Source: Alcaligenaceae bacterium
Lineage (GTDB): Bacteria > Pseudomonadota > Gammaproteobacteria > Burkholderiales > Burkholderiaceae_B
Direction of reading: 5' to 3'
DNA: 64,000 bases
Assembly: GCA_013205565.1 (NCBI GenBank)
Contig: JABMMM010000091.1
Coordinates: 1 to 64,000, forward strand
Shown here: one piece after another, positions 1 through 8,184 of the stretch
Layout of the letters: each line of letters starts with the position of its first letter
How positions within the stretch are numbered: position 1 is the first letter of the stretch
Translations under genes and position numbers: made by a program
Notes under the pieces: generated by a model
What the model was told of the DNA's origin: nothing
Databases searched by the model: none
The model's input: only the letters and a program-made list of their open reading frames with translations

Positions 1-633
1 CAAGCGCAGCAAATCAGCATTACTAACGGCGTCAACCACTGCGATGGCTACGCCCTCGGCGCGTAAGGCTGCAATGCGAGCACGAATCGCGGCCTCGCCC
101 TGCGCGACTACGGTGTAGTCAATTAAACCAACTTGATGACGTGTTTGAGGTGTCAACACGCGCACAAGATTTGGATCCGTCATGGGGGTGAGCGGATGAT
201 CTTGCATACCACTTTCGTGAAGCAGCACCGAGCCCACAAATAAATATCCTTTGAATACGGTACGCCCTGCATCCGGAAACGCAGGCGTTGCAATCGTAAA
301 GTCAGTTTGCAACGCGGCCATTAAGGCATCAGTCACTGGGCCGATATTGCCCTGCGCAGTCGAGTCAAACGTTGAACAGTATTTGAAGTAAATTTGCTGC
401 GCGCCTTGCGCCTTCAGCCATTTCAAAGCCGCCACCGACTGCGCACAAGCCTGCTCGGGCTCAATCGTGCGCGACTTAAGCGATACCACCACGGCATCCA
501 CCTCAGCTTGCAGTGGTTGCGTGGGTACCCCGATAGTCTGGACGACTCGCATCCCTGCTCGCACCAGATTATTGGCCAGATCTGTCGCGCCCGTGAAGTC
601 GTCGGCAATACAGCCAAGTAAGATTTTTTTCAT
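1..633 (-). CDS. Four-carbon acid sugar kinase (OtnK/DUF1537 family), partial
   Basis: The reading frame is open from an ATG at 633 on the minus strand to the left edge of the window, so only the first 211 residues are present. The N-terminus carries the IADDFTGATDLA block typical of the DUF1537 N-terminal sugar-binding domain, and KYCSTFDST near residue 85 is also typical of the family. Full-length members are about 420 residues, so the C-terminal ATP-binding half lies outside the window. The family phosphorylates 3-oxo-tetronates or related four-carbon acid sugars in cytoplasmic catabolic pathways; the substrate cannot be read here. The gene is divergent from the aconitase-family gene at 980 across a repeat-containing spacer. 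No frameshift is visible. Confidence 0.85.
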   Translation of the reverse strand, partial: MKKILLGCIADDFTGATDLANNLVRAGMRVVQTIGVPTQPLQAEVDAVVVSLKSRTIEPEQACAQSVAALKWLKAQGAQQIYFKYCSTFDSTAQGNIGPVTDALMAALQTDFTIATPAFPDAGRTVFKGYLFVGSVLLHESGMQDHPLTPMTDPNLVRVLTPQTRHQVGLIDYTVVAQGEAAIRARIAALRAEGVAIAVVDAVSNADLLRL

Positions 634-979
634 GATGTGCGCAGACAAGATTGAACAAAGCTTTTGATCGGTGAGTATAGCCTTGGCGCCACACAGCCTC
701 TAGCGGGGTGATTCCCTCTTCGTGGCAAAGCCTCAAGCTTAGTGAATCCCCTTTTGGTGACACAGCCTCTAGCTTAGTGAATCCCCCTCGATCACACCAC
801 CTCCAGCTAAGGACATCCCTTGGTTTCAACTTGCTGGAAATTGCTCTTTGCAGCGCGGGTATTCCCCCGTCACAACTGCACGAAAATTTGTCAAAATTAG
901 CTAAACTAAACGCAATAAATAAACACCTCGCTGAGGTTGCTGCATTGCAGAATAACCACATGCACGGAGACAAAACACT
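634..979. other. Divergent intergenic region with degenerate tandem repeats
   Basis: This 346-bp spacer separates the divergent kinase (minus) and aconitase-family (plus) genes. It contains four degenerate repeats (692-819, listed separately) and an AT-rich stretch around 885-930, likely to hold the promoter of the plus-strand gene. A small hairpin, ACCTC-GCT-GAGGT, lies near 927-939. A GGAG ribosome-binding site is at 965-968, 11 bases before the ATG at 980. I see no convincing gene in it; open frames crossing it show no recognisable protein. Confidence 0.6.
692..819. repeat. Four degenerate ~34-bp tandem repeats
   Basis: Four imperfect copies of a CACAGCCTCTAGCTTAGTGA-type unit, each ending in an ATCCC-like run, start at 692, 726, 761 and 795. 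The starts are therefore 34, 35 and 34 bp apart. The two middle copies are the closest match; the first and last have diverged. The period is about three helical turns, so each unit would present the same DNA face. They lie between two divergent promoters, which suggests regulator binding sites, though a decayed tandem duplication is also possible. Confidence 0.6.
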
Positions 980-2956
980 ATGACTGCCCTCACCTTTGCC
1001 CCACGCATTCTGTATCTTAGCCAAAGTCTAGAAGCGGTACGCGTGCAACTCGCTGGCGTTCGCCTGACGCGAGCCGCCGCGAGCCCCTTGCGCGATGACA
1101 TCTCAACCGACGAAATCTCGCCTCTACCGATCATGGTGCACTTCGATGAAACGCTTGGTCGCTATCCCTACACGGGCTACACCGTCGCTGGCCATCAACC
1201 GATTGGCGTTGGGGCAATTCAACGAGCGCAAATTGAGGTGGTGGTGGGCGGCAAACGCTACGGCAAGGGCAGCTCACGCGAACACAGTCCGGTCGCCGAG
1301 CAAGCCGCAGGGGTGCGCTTAATCATCGCCGAAAGTTTTGAACGCATCTATCGACAAAATGCCGACAATCTTGGCTTGTTTACCTCAACCAATTTTGGCT
1401 TACTTGAGCGCATCACACGCGCAGAGGCAATCGAGCTTGAAGAGTTGCTTGAAGGGCGCGATGCCGTTGCCGCAGGGATTTTGCGTGCAGGCGGCCTACT
1501 CAACTATGGGCAGGCGCGCTTAAAAGCAACACCTAAAAAAACGCTGGAGCTGAAGCAATCCCTCACTCTTTTTGAAAAAATCATTACACGGCATTTACTG
1601 TCAACTGAAGACGCGCCGGCTTGGTTGTTGCCTGGTGAAGGCGGCTTTGTACAAGCCGATCTGCGCTTCATACATGAGTATTACACAGGGATGTGTGCCC
1701 ATGCGTTGAATCAAAAATTTGGCCAAACGCTAACGCTGCACGATTCAGCAAGTATTGTCTGTTTTGAAGATCATCTGTCTTATGTCCATCGTAGCCCCGC
1801 GCATCTCAAACAAGGTCTCGTGCCCGCCGTCAATCAGCTTTCAAAAGCACATCGCGCGTTTGTTGCCAGCCATCGTTTGAAAGATCACGGCTATCTGCAA
1901 GCGCTTGAAGCAGGCGACGCCAACAACACGGGCTCTGAAGGCATCTCGCACGCGTTGATGGCCGAAAACTATGCCTGTCCCGGACAGCTGATCGCCGGTA
2001 CCGACTCACACACCCCACACAGCGGCGCGCTTGGCTGCGTAGCGTTTGGGGTCGGCACGACCGATATGGCTAACGCCTTCGTCACCGGTGCCGTGCGCTT
2101 CACCATGCCCGAGAGCTTGCGGATCAACGTGTCAGGCCCTCTACCCGCAGGCGTATCCGCCAAAGACGTCGTCTTACATTTGCTGGCCGAACCAAGCATT
2201 CGGGCCGGCGGGGGCGTAGGCAAAGTTTTTGAATTTGGTGGTGAGGCGGTCAGAGCGATGTCAATCGACGAGCGTGCCACGCTGACCAATATGACGGCCG
2301 AACTCGGTGGCTTTACGGGGATTGTCGAACCTGATGAACAAACCGTCCGTTTTATTAAAGAGCGCCGGGGCGTTGACTTTGTCATCGAGCCGTGGATGAA
2401 GAGCGACTCAGGCGCCGCCTATGCACGCACGATTCATATTGATGGCACACGCCTAGCGCCCATGGTGGCGCGGCCGGGCGACCCGGGTAACGGCGTCGCG
2501 CTTGACACGCTCGCCGAACGACCAAAGATTGACATCGCCTATGGTGGGTCGTGCACCGCCGGTAAACGTGAAGATTTCGATCAATATCACGCGGTCTTAG
2601 CCTGGGCTGCCAGCAAAGGGCTCAAGGCCGCTCCGGGCGTAACGTTATTTTTACAAGCGGGCACGCAGGGCGTGCGCGACTATTGCTCGGCACAAGGCTA
2701 TCTAGCAACTTTCGAGGCGGTGGGCGCCGAGTTTTTGCAGCCCGCCTGCGGGGCCTGCGCAAATTGTGGCCCAGGTTCGTCGTCTGAGGTCGAGCAAATT
2801 ACCGTGAGTGCGATTAATCGTAACTTTCCGGGGCGCTCGGGTCCTGGGCAAGTGTGGCTAGCCAGCCCCGCAACGGTCGCCGCCAGCGCGATCGCGGGTA
2901 AGCTCGTGTCCTTTGCAGAGCTGCAGGCGAGCCATTCAACAGAACTGGTAAGCTGA
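980..2956 (+). CDS. Aconitase/isopropylmalate dehydratase-family hydro-lyase, swivel domain first
   Basis: This 658-residue protein belongs to the [4Fe-4S] hydro-lyase superfamily. Residues about 30-200 resemble the LeuD/aconitase swivel domain (RYGKGSSREHSP, with the conserved GSSRE). Residues about 215-650 are the LeuC-like catalytic half, including GTDSHTPHSGALG and the metal ligands GSCTAG (about residue 524) and CGACANCGPG (about 590-597). This order is the reverse of aconitase A, where the swivel domain is C-terminal, and AcnB's HEAT domain is missing. It probably isomerises or hydrates a tricarboxylate or substituted malate in the cytoplasm. The exact substrate (citrate, methylcitrate, homocitrate or isopropylmalate) cannot be assigned. 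The ATG follows GGAG. The OYE gene lies 68 bp downstream in the same direction. Confidence 0.85.
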   Translation: MTALTFAPRILYLSQSLEAVRVQLAGVRLTRAAASPLRDDISTDEISPLPIMVHFDETLGRYPYTGYTVAGHQPIGVGAIQRAQIEVVVGGKRYGKGSSREHSPVAEQAAGVRLIIAESFERIYRQNADNLGLFTSTNFGLLERITRAEAIELEELLEGRDAVAAGILRAGGLLNYGQARLKATPKKTLELKQSLTLFEKIITRHLLSTEDAPAWLLPGEGGFVQADLRFIHEYYTGMCAHALNQKFGQTLTLHDSASIVCFEDHLSYVHRSPAHLKQGLVPAVNQLSKAHRAFVASHRLKDHGYLQALEAGDANNTGSEGISHALMAENYACPGQLIAGTDSHTPHSGALGCVAFGVGTTDMANAFVTGAVRFTMPESLRINVSGPLPAGVSAKDVVLHLLAEPSIRAGGGVGKVFEFGGEAVRAMSIDERATLTNMTAELGGFTGIVEPDEQTVRFIKERRGVDFVIEPWMKSDSGAAYARTIHIDGTRLAPMVARPGDPGNGVALDTLAERPKIDIAYGGSCTAGKREDFDQYHAVLAWAASKGLKAAPGVTLFLQAGTQGVRDYCSAQGYLATFEAVGAEFLQPACGACANCGPGSSSEVEQITVSAINRNFPGRSGPGQVWLASPATVAASAIAGKLVSFAELQASHSTELVS

Positions 2957-3024
2957 GCAACTTGCGAGTATGCCCGCACCTCGTTAGCATTGAATTTATT
3001 TACCACTCACAGGAACACAATCGC

Positions 3025-4137
3025 ATGAGCCAGCTTTTTACCCCCATTCAACTTGGCCCACTCAAACTCGTCAATCGCATCATTGTTGCCCCGATGTGTC
3101 AATACATGGCTGACGACGGGCTTGCCACTGACTGGCACACCATTCATCTTGGTCAAATGGCGTTATCAGGCGCTGGCCTGTTGATTATCGAAGCAACCGG
3201 GGTCGAAGCCGTGGGTCGAATTACGCATGGCTGTATGGGTTTGTATTCAGATGCGCACGAAACAGCTCTGAAAAAAGTCATTGATTCTGTGCGCAAATAC
3301 TCTGACATGCCAATCATGATTCAGCTCGCTCACGCTGGTCGCAAAGCATCAAGCTATCGCCCCTGGGAGGGCGGTCAGCTGCAAGCACCGGCAGACGGCG
3401 GCTGGGAAGTTGCAGGCCCCTCTGCGATCCCACAGCTCCCCAACGAAGCGGCTCCTAAGGCATTTGAACTCGCCGATCTAAAGCGTATTCGCGAAGCGTA
3501 TGTCGATGCGGCCAAACGCTCAATCCGAATCGGTTTTGATGGCATTGAACTGCAAAGCGCCCACGGCTATCTGTTGCATCAGTTTTTATCTCCCATTTCA
3601 AACCAGCGCACCGATGCGTACGGCGGCTCGCTTGAAAATCGTATGCGGTTTCCGCTTGAGGTCTTTCAGGCTGTGCGTGAAGTCACACCGGCCAATATAT
3701 GCCTGGGTCTGCGAATTTCGGGCACTGACTGGGTTGAGGGCGGCTGGACAGCCGAAGACAGTATCGTCTTTGGTCGTGCAATCAAAGCCCTTGGCTGCGA
3801 CTTTATCGATGTCTCAAGCGGCGGCGTATCACCCAAGCAACAAATCACGCTTGGACCAAAATACCAAGTCCCACTGGCCACGCAAATCAAAAACGGTACG
3901 GGCTTGCTCACGATGGCCGTTGGCTTAATTACTGGGCCTCAAGAGGCTGAAGACATTATTGTGAATGGCGAGGCGGATATGGTGGCACTCGCGCGTGGCA
4001 TGCTGTTTGACCCACGCTGGCCTTGGCATGCAGCTGCGCAACTTGGCGCCCAAGTGCAGGTCGCCAAGCCTTATTGGCGATCACAGCCGCGTGGTTTAAG
4101 CACGCTGTTTGGCGACATCAAGACGGGTGGTCGTTAA
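3025..4137 (+). CDS. Old Yellow Enzyme-family NADH:flavin oxidoreductase (YqjM-like)
   Basis: This 370-residue protein is a TIM-barrel FMN enzyme that reduces activated C=C bonds with NAD(P)H. Visible family signatures are the N-terminal LKLVNRIIVAPMCQY, in which the Cys near residue 25 is typical of the YqjM/thermophilic-like class, then QLAHAGRKAS, and the active-site block SAHGYLLHQFLSP followed by NQRTDAYGGSLENR. The phosphate-binding end (GEADMVALARGML) is complete. The start was set at 3025 because AGGA lies 11 bases upstream; a frame extension to 2962 has no family support. It probably shares a transcript with the preceding hydro-lyase and ends just before a hairpin at 4167. Confidence 0.9.
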   Translation: MSQLFTPIQLGPLKLVNRIIVAPMCQYMADDGLATDWHTIHLGQMALSGAGLLIIEATGVEAVGRITHGCMGLYSDAHETALKKVIDSVRKYSDMPIMIQLAHAGRKASSYRPWEGGQLQAPADGGWEVAGPSAIPQLPNEAAPKAFELADLKRIREAYVDAAKRSIRIGFDGIELQSAHGYLLHQFLSPISNQRTDAYGGSLENRMRFPLEVFQAVREVTPANICLGLRISGTDWVEGGWTAEDSIVFGRAIKALGCDFIDVSSGGVSPKQQITLGPKYQVPLATQIKNGTGLLTMAVGLITGPQEAEDIIVNGEADMVALARGMLFDPRWPWHAAAQLGAQVQVAKPYWRSQPRGLSTLFGDIKTGGR

Positions 4138-4166
4138 CAGCCTGCTGCCAGACGCTTATCCTTGAA

Positions 4167-4198
4167 GATCGTTCGCTGCGCAGGCCGCGCGAACGATC
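4167..4198. terminator. Hairpin between convergent genes, candidate bidirectional terminator
   Basis: A perfect 10-bp inverted repeat, GATCGTTCGC and GCGAACGATC, flanks a 12-base GC-rich loop. It lies between the stop of the plus-strand OYE gene and the stop of the minus-strand yajQ gene. Neither side has a long T-run, so termination is inferred mainly from position and stem stability. Confidence 0.5.
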
Positions 4199-4219
4199 GT
4201 TTGAGCTAGCACTGACGCA

Positions 4220-4702
4220 TTAATCTCGAAAATTATTAAACTGCAAAGGCAACTCGACCTCTGCTTTTTTTAGTAGTGCAATCGCGTCTTGCAAGTCGTC
4301 ACGCTTTTTACCTGTGACGCGCAATTTTTCGCCAGTGATTTGAGTTTCGACTTTAAGTTTGGCTTCTTTAATCGATGCAATCAATTTTTTAGAAATAGGT
4401 TGCTCGATGCCCTGCTTGATCGTCACCTTTTGACGCGCGCCCCCTAAGTTTTCAAGCGGGTCAGCGACATCCAAACACCGAGTATCAATTCCTCGCGCAC
4501 TTAACCGGGCACGCAAGATATCGAGCATTTGCTTGAGCTGAAACGCACTGCCCGCAATTTGGGTGACCACAAAGCCTTCAAGCTCAAACTTGGCATCTGT
4601 GCCCTTGAAGTCAAAGCGTGTGCTGAGTTCACGATTGGCCTGATCCACCGCGTTGGTCAGTTCGTGTTTGTCGACTTCAGAAACAACATCAAAAGAGGGC
4701 AT
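4220..4702 (-). CDS. yajQ: YajQ family cyclic-di-GMP/nucleotide-binding protein
   Basis: This 160-residue protein matches YajQ along its whole length. It starts MPSFDVVSEVD, contains ELSTRFDFKGTDA and VKIKQGI-like segments, and ends with the family's QFNNFRD. YajQ proteins are small cytoplasmic proteins with two similar RNA-recognition-like folds; some bind c-di-GMP or other nucleotides. The ATG at 4702 gives the usual family length, while the 15 codons available upstream are not family-like. It is monocistronic and convergent with the OYE gene. A link to the c-di-GMP enzymes later in the window is possible but not shown. Confidence 0.93.
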   Translation of the reverse strand: MPSFDVVSEVDKHELTNAVDQANRELSTRFDFKGTDAKFELEGFVVTQIAGSAFQLKQMLDILRARLSARGIDTRCLDVADPLENLGGARQKVTIKQGIEQPISKKLIASIKEAKLKVETQITGEKLRVTGKKRDDLQDAIALLKKAEVELPLQFNNFRD

Positions 4703-4791
4703 GGCCGCGTTCCTAGCAAAAGAATTAAGAAGCATTTTAGGATACATTAGCCTTAGAATGTGGTGAAGCTCACTTCTACTGAGAGATCTCT

Positions 4792-5655
4792 ATGGCCGAC
4801 TGCGCCGGCGTCATCGCCCAACTGTTCATTTATCCAATCAAATCGTGCGGGGGTATCGAAGTTACGCAGGCTCAGCTCACAGCAACTGGCCTGAGCATGG
4901 ATCGCGAATGGATGATCGTCGACCAAGACGGCATGTTTTTAACGCAACGCCAGATCCCGCATATGGTGTGGATCACACCGGTACTCACGGGCACCGAACT
5001 GAGGCTTTCGGCGCCTGGGGTGGCTCCAATCAGTGTTGCTCTCGAGCTAGCGGCGACACCCAAAAAAGTCACCGTCTGGCGTGACACGCTACTCGGTGAC
5101 GACCAGGGTGATGCGGTTGCACAGTGGCTGGATCGCTATCTTGCCGTGCCTGGCAAACAATATCGTTTGATACGCTTTTCAAAACAAGCGCGCAGACTCT
5201 CGTCCCTTGACTGGACAAAAGGCGTTGAGGCTGTCAACAAGTTTAGCGACGGCTTCGCTGTTCAAGTCGTGACGCAAAGCGCCCTCGATGAACTCAACAC
5301 GCGCTTAAGCACGCAAGGCCACGCTGCGGTCTCGATGTCGCGCTTCAGGCCCAATATTGTGCTCGAGCAGCTCGAGGCGCACACCGAAGACCACCTTGGC
5401 GATCTCACCATTCACACCAAGCAAGGGCAGGCACAACTGCACTTAGTCAAGCCCTGCCCGCGCTGCGCGATCCCTGATATCAACCCCCACACGGCAATCT
5501 CGTCGCCCGAAGTCAACGATACCCTTCGACCCTATCGCACCTTAGCGCGAGTCGATGGCGCGATCTGTTTTGGCATGAATGGCATTGTGCACACGGGCGT
5601 TGGGCAGACACTCGCAGTCGGTCAACAGGCCGAAGGTAATTTTTCTTTTGATTAA
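4792..5655 (+). CDS. MOSC domain protein (YcbX-like)
   Basis: This 287-residue protein has an N-terminal MOSC beta-barrel (IAQLFIYPIKSCGGIEV, then LSMDREWMIVD) and a C-terminal MOSC domain with the conserved KPCPRCAIPDINP, whose Cys residues are the expected molybdenum-cofactor or sulfur-carrier site. YcbX-type proteins take part in reductive detoxification of N-hydroxylated compounds, receiving electrons through a fused or separate ferredoxin. No ferredoxin domain is present at this C-terminus, so a separate partner would be needed. Length is normal for the ferredoxin-less form. Its TAA at 5653-5655 is followed almost at once by the M23 peptidase gene, implying co-transcription. Confidence 0.9.
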   Translation: MADCAGVIAQLFIYPIKSCGGIEVTQAQLTATGLSMDREWMIVDQDGMFLTQRQIPHMVWITPVLTGTELRLSAPGVAPISVALELAATPKKVTVWRDTLLGDDQGDAVAQWLDRYLAVPGKQYRLIRFSKQARRLSSLDWTKGVEAVNKFSDGFAVQVVTQSALDELNTRLSTQGHAAVSMSRFRPNIVLEQLEAHTEDHLGDLTIHTKQGQAQLHLVKPCPRCAIPDINPHTAISSPEVNDTLRPYRTLARVDGAICFGMNGIVHTGVGQTLAVGQQAEGNFSFD

Positions 5656-5656
5656 T

Positions 5657-6526
5657 GTGCGTTTGTTGCGCTGCGTTGCCACAACACTTACCCAGCTTTG
5701 CCTAGGTATTTTTTTGACGGGCGCACTGTTCGGTGCTCAGGCGGCTCCTCTGACACTCCAAAGCCTGCATCACCCCGTACCCGGAGGCGTTGCAATCGTT
5801 GCTCTGCCCAGCACCAACCGCATTCCACCCAAGGTCACCTTTCAGAACAAACCTGTTTTAGTCGTTGCAGGGCAAGAGCCACGTTGGATTGCAGTGGTGG
5901 GGCTGCCGCTTGACACCAAAATTCAAACGCAAGTGCTCTTGGTCACCGAGCAGCAAACCAACACTGCGATCAAGTTTGAGATCAAAGATAAAAAATATCG
6001 AGAGCAACGAATCACTGTTAGCAACAGTCGCCATGTCAACCCCTTGGCCGACGACATGGTCCGCATCACTCGAGAGCTTGAACTGCAAAATGCTGCATAT
6101 CGGCAGTTCAGCCCAAATATTCCGAGCAATGTTCTACTGGATGCTCCCGTCAAGGGGCCACTGTCAAGCCCCTTTGGCTTGAAACGCTTTTTTAACGACG
6201 AGCCAAGAGCTCCGCACTCAGGCTTAGACTTTGCTGTCCCAACGGGTACGCCAGTCGCCGCGCCCGCAGCCGGTAAAGTGATCTTAACGGGTGATTATTT
6301 TTTTAATGGCAACACCGTCTTTTTAGACCACGGTCAGGGCTTGATCACCATGTACTGCCACCTTTCGGTGATTGATGTCAAAGTGGGGGATATCCTTGCA
6401 CGCGGGCAAGTGCTGGGCAGAGTAGGTGCCACCGGTCGGGTCACCGGGGCACACCTGCACTGGAATGTCAGCTTAAACGATGCCCGAGTCGATCCGGCGA
6501 TCTTTATTGGACAGTTCAAGCCCTGA
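5657..6526 (+). CDS. M23 family metallopeptidase (LytM/peptidoglycan endopeptidase)
   Basis: This is an exported protein of about 289 residues with a LytM/peptidase M23 domain. The zinc ligands are visible as HSGLD (HxxxD, about residue 187) and HLHW (HxH, about 266), so it is predicted to be an active peptidoglycan endopeptidase. The middle region is a beta-rich N-terminal domain of unknown role. A hydrophobic signal segment precedes the GAQA-A cleavage region. The start is uncertain: GTG at 5657 lies one base after the MOSC stop, while TTG at 5648 has better spacing (11 bases) from the AAGG at 5633. Either choice keeps the signal peptide. Confidence 0.88.
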   Translation: MRLLRCVATTLTQLCLGIFLTGALFGAQAAPLTLQSLHHPVPGGVAIVALPSTNRIPPKVTFQNKPVLVVAGQEPRWIAVVGLPLDTKIQTQVLLVTEQQTNTAIKFEIKDKKYREQRITVSNSRHVNPLADDMVRITRELELQNAAYRQFSPNIPSNVLLDAPVKGPLSSPFGLKRFFNDEPRAPHSGLDFAVPTGTPVAAPAAGKVILTGDYFFNGNTVFLDHGQGLITMYCHLSVIDVKVGDILARGQVLGRVGATGRVTGAHLHWNVSLNDARVDPAIFIGQFKP

Positions 6527-6548
6527 GTCAGGTTTGTGCGCCGCTACA

Positions 6549-6586
6549 GTCTGTCGTGCGTGACACGAAGCCGGTGCGACGCAGAC
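6549..6586. terminator. Weak hairpin between convergent genes
   Basis: GTCTG-T-CGT pairs with ACG-CAGAC around a 21-base loop, with a single bulged base. It lies between the convergent M23 and DUF805 genes. There is no clear T-run, so termination is only suggested by position. Confidence 0.3.
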
Positions 6587-6602
6587 ACACTCTGCCATGA
6601 AC

Positions 6603-6959
6603 TCAAGCAGTGGGTGCGACGTATTCGCCGTATTGATTCGCGGCCTTTTCAGAATCGCTTGCGTACCAAACAATCAACACGATGATCCCGATCAGGGTGA
6701 AGGCAATTAATATCCACCAACCGGTGCGACCGATATCGTGCAGGCGGCGTACCGTGGCAGCCAACAAGGGCAAAAACAACACTAAGCTGACAACACCAGC
6801 AATACTCACGCCGACAGCCATTTGCGCGAACCAACTCAGCAGCAAAGTAAACAAATAAAACCACCAGAACTCGCTGCGTGTTGCACGGCCACTGAAGGTC
6901 GCAAATTTTGAAAAACACGTCGTAATGGCTGTCGGAAAATTCACGTTGACCTCGATCAT
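6603..6959 (-). CDS. DUF805 family small membrane protein
   Basis: This 118-residue inner-membrane protein has the DUF805 pattern: an N-terminal FSGRATRSEFWWFYLF block, several hydrophobic helices, then the RRLHDIGRTGWW motif and a final transmembrane helix. The family is widespread and has no defined biochemical function. The start is placed at the ATG at 6959; an in-frame GTG at 6974 would add five residues. Neither start has a strong Shine-Dalgarno sequence. It is a single gene, convergent with the M23 peptidase and divergent from the Bug receptor. Confidence 0.85.
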   Translation of the reverse strand: MIEVNVNFPTAITTCFSKFATFSGRATRSEFWWFYLFTLLLSWFAQMAVGVSIAGVVSLVLFLPLLAATVRRLHDIGRTGWWILIAFTLIGIIVLIVWYASDSEKAANQYGEYVAPTA

Positions 6960-7015
6960 AGAGTTGGTAGGCACTACCAGACACTATATTACGTTTCGCC
7001 CTCTCGTACTAAATA

Positions 7016-7046
7016 TTGCCTGAGTCGACGTAATTTCTTGTATATT
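7016..7046 (+). promoter_or_regulatory. Candidate promoter for the Bug receptor gene
   Basis: TTGCCT (7016-7021) and TATATT (7041-7046) are separated by 19 bases, which is longer than ideal. A GTATAT alternative has 18. It lies about 100 bp upstream of the Bug gene and is the only sigma70-like pair I could see in the divergent spacer. Confidence 0.33.
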
Positions 7047-7114
7047 TAACAACGCTCGGCGGTCGGTGGTGTCGCGACCGCTTACGGTCTCGCCCGCAGT
7101 CATTCAAACAATAT

Positions 7115-7132
7115 GCGCCTGAGATCAGGCGC
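7115..7132. promoter_or_regulatory. Perfect palindrome just upstream of the Bug gene
   Basis: GCGCCTGA and TCAGGCGC form an 8-bp inverted repeat with a two-base centre. It ends one base before the GGAG ribosome-binding site of the gene starting at 7143. It could be an operator or an RNA hairpin that hides the ribosome-binding site. Confidence 0.45.
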
Positions 7133-7142
7133 CGGAGATCAA

Positions 7143-8102
7143 ATGAAAACTCGCATTCTTACCGGCTTGGCTGCCCTGCTGCTTAGCGTAAATTGTCTGG
7201 CTGCTTTTCCTGAGCGGGCAGTGACACTGGTTTCACCGTTTCCGGCGGGTGGTGCGTCGGACGTGATCGCCCGCTTGCTATCCAGACAACTTGAACTGCA
7301 ACTCGGCAAACCAGTGATCGTCGAAAACAAAGCGGGCGCAGGTAGCGTGATTGGTGCTGCTTACGTTGCCAATGCCAAGCCTGATGGCTACACCCTCTTA
7401 CTTGGCTCAAACTCAACCTTTGTCTTGAACCCGGCTTTAATGGCCCAGATTCCTTACGATGCTACGGTTGCTTTTGATGCCATTGGTAAAATCGGCGTGC
7501 TTGGTTTAGCGTTACTTGTCAACCCTCAAGTCCCTGCAAAAAACGTCGCAGAACTGATTGCCTTGATTCGCGCGAACCCCGATAAATATTCGTATGCCAG
7601 TTATGGCAACGGCACCACTTCAAACTTTGCCGGCGCAATGTTTAATTCAGCTACCGGTTTGAATGTGATGCATATCCCTTACAAGGGCAGCACGCCCGCG
7701 ATGAACGATACGATCGGAGGGCAAGTTCCGATGGCCTATGACACGATCTTGGCAACGGCACCGCAACATAACGCGGGTCGCATTCGGGCGCTCGCCGTCA
7801 CCAGCCTCAAGCGTTCACCTTTATTGCCCAATATCCCCACCTTGGCAGAGTCTGGCTTAAAAGACTTCAATATTGTGGCTTGGAATGCCGTTGTCGCGCC
7901 AAAAGGCTTACCCGCTGACGTCAAAGCCGTTTTGCAAAAAGCGTTGAAAGCAGTCATTGATGATCCCGCCGTTGTCGAGAAAATGGCCGCAACAGGGTTT
8001 GATATCAGCTGGAACCCCGCTAACGACTGGGCGCAAATGATTCGGGCTGAAATTGCTGAGTCCAAAGACATCGCAGCAAAAGCAAAAATAAAAATTGAGT
8101 AA
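7143..8102 (+). CDS. Bug/TctC family periplasmic substrate-binding protein
   Basis: This 319-residue secreted receptor has a signal peptide (MKTRILTGLAALLLSVNCLAA) and the family's first block, FPERAVTLVSPFPAGGASD. GKPVIVENKAGAGS and PDGYTLLLGSNST follow, and IPYKGSTPAMNDTIGG lies in the second lobe. These tripartite tricarboxylate transporter receptors bind carboxylates in the periplasm, and betaproteobacteria carry large expanded sets of them, many without linked membrane genes, as here. The ATG at 7143 is preceded by GGAG at a good distance; an upstream GTG/ATG extension would disrupt the signal peptide. The ligand cannot be assigned. Confidence 0.93.
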   Translation: MKTRILTGLAALLLSVNCLAAFPERAVTLVSPFPAGGASDVIARLLSRQLELQLGKPVIVENKAGAGSVIGAAYVANAKPDGYTLLLGSNSTFVLNPALMAQIPYDATVAFDAIGKIGVLGLALLVNPQVPAKNVAELIALIRANPDKYSYASYGNGTTSNFAGAMFNSATGLNVMHIPYKGSTPAMNDTIGGQVPMAYDTILATAPQHNAGRIRALAVTSLKRSPLLPNIPTLAESGLKDFNIVAWNAVVAPKGLPADVKAVLQKALKAVIDDPAVVEKMAATGFDISWNPANDWAQMIRAEIAESKDIAAKAKIKIE

Positions 8103-8148
8103 AAATTTTTTAAGTCCGATCGCGACAAGTTCTTTTGCGTTCTGTCAC

Positions 8149-8184
8149 AATCAGAATCAGAATCAGAATCGGAATCGGAATCCG
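8149..8184. repeat. Hexanucleotide tandem repeat (AATCAG/AATCGG)6
   Basis: Six consecutive 6-bp units occur: three AATCAG, two AATCGG and a final AATCCG. They lie in the 110-bp spacer between the Bug and histidine phosphatase genes, 28 bases before the latter's ATG. Slipped-strand copy-number change here would alter leader or promoter spacing without touching a reading frame. Confidence 0.85.

Noticed and set aside
708-983. Open frame of 91 codons in the spacer before the aconitase-family gene
   Set aside because: It runs through the degenerate repeats, resembles no protein family I know, and overlaps the aconitase start. The repeat region explains the open frame.
569-1024. 151-codon minus-strand frame containing repeated peptide blocks
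   Set aside because: Its repeats merely translate the 34-bp DNA repeats, and it overlaps the starts of two better supported genes on either side.
2962-3024. 21-codon N-terminal extension of the Old Yellow Enzyme
   Set aside because: It is not family-like, and the ATG at 3025 has its own Shine-Dalgarno.
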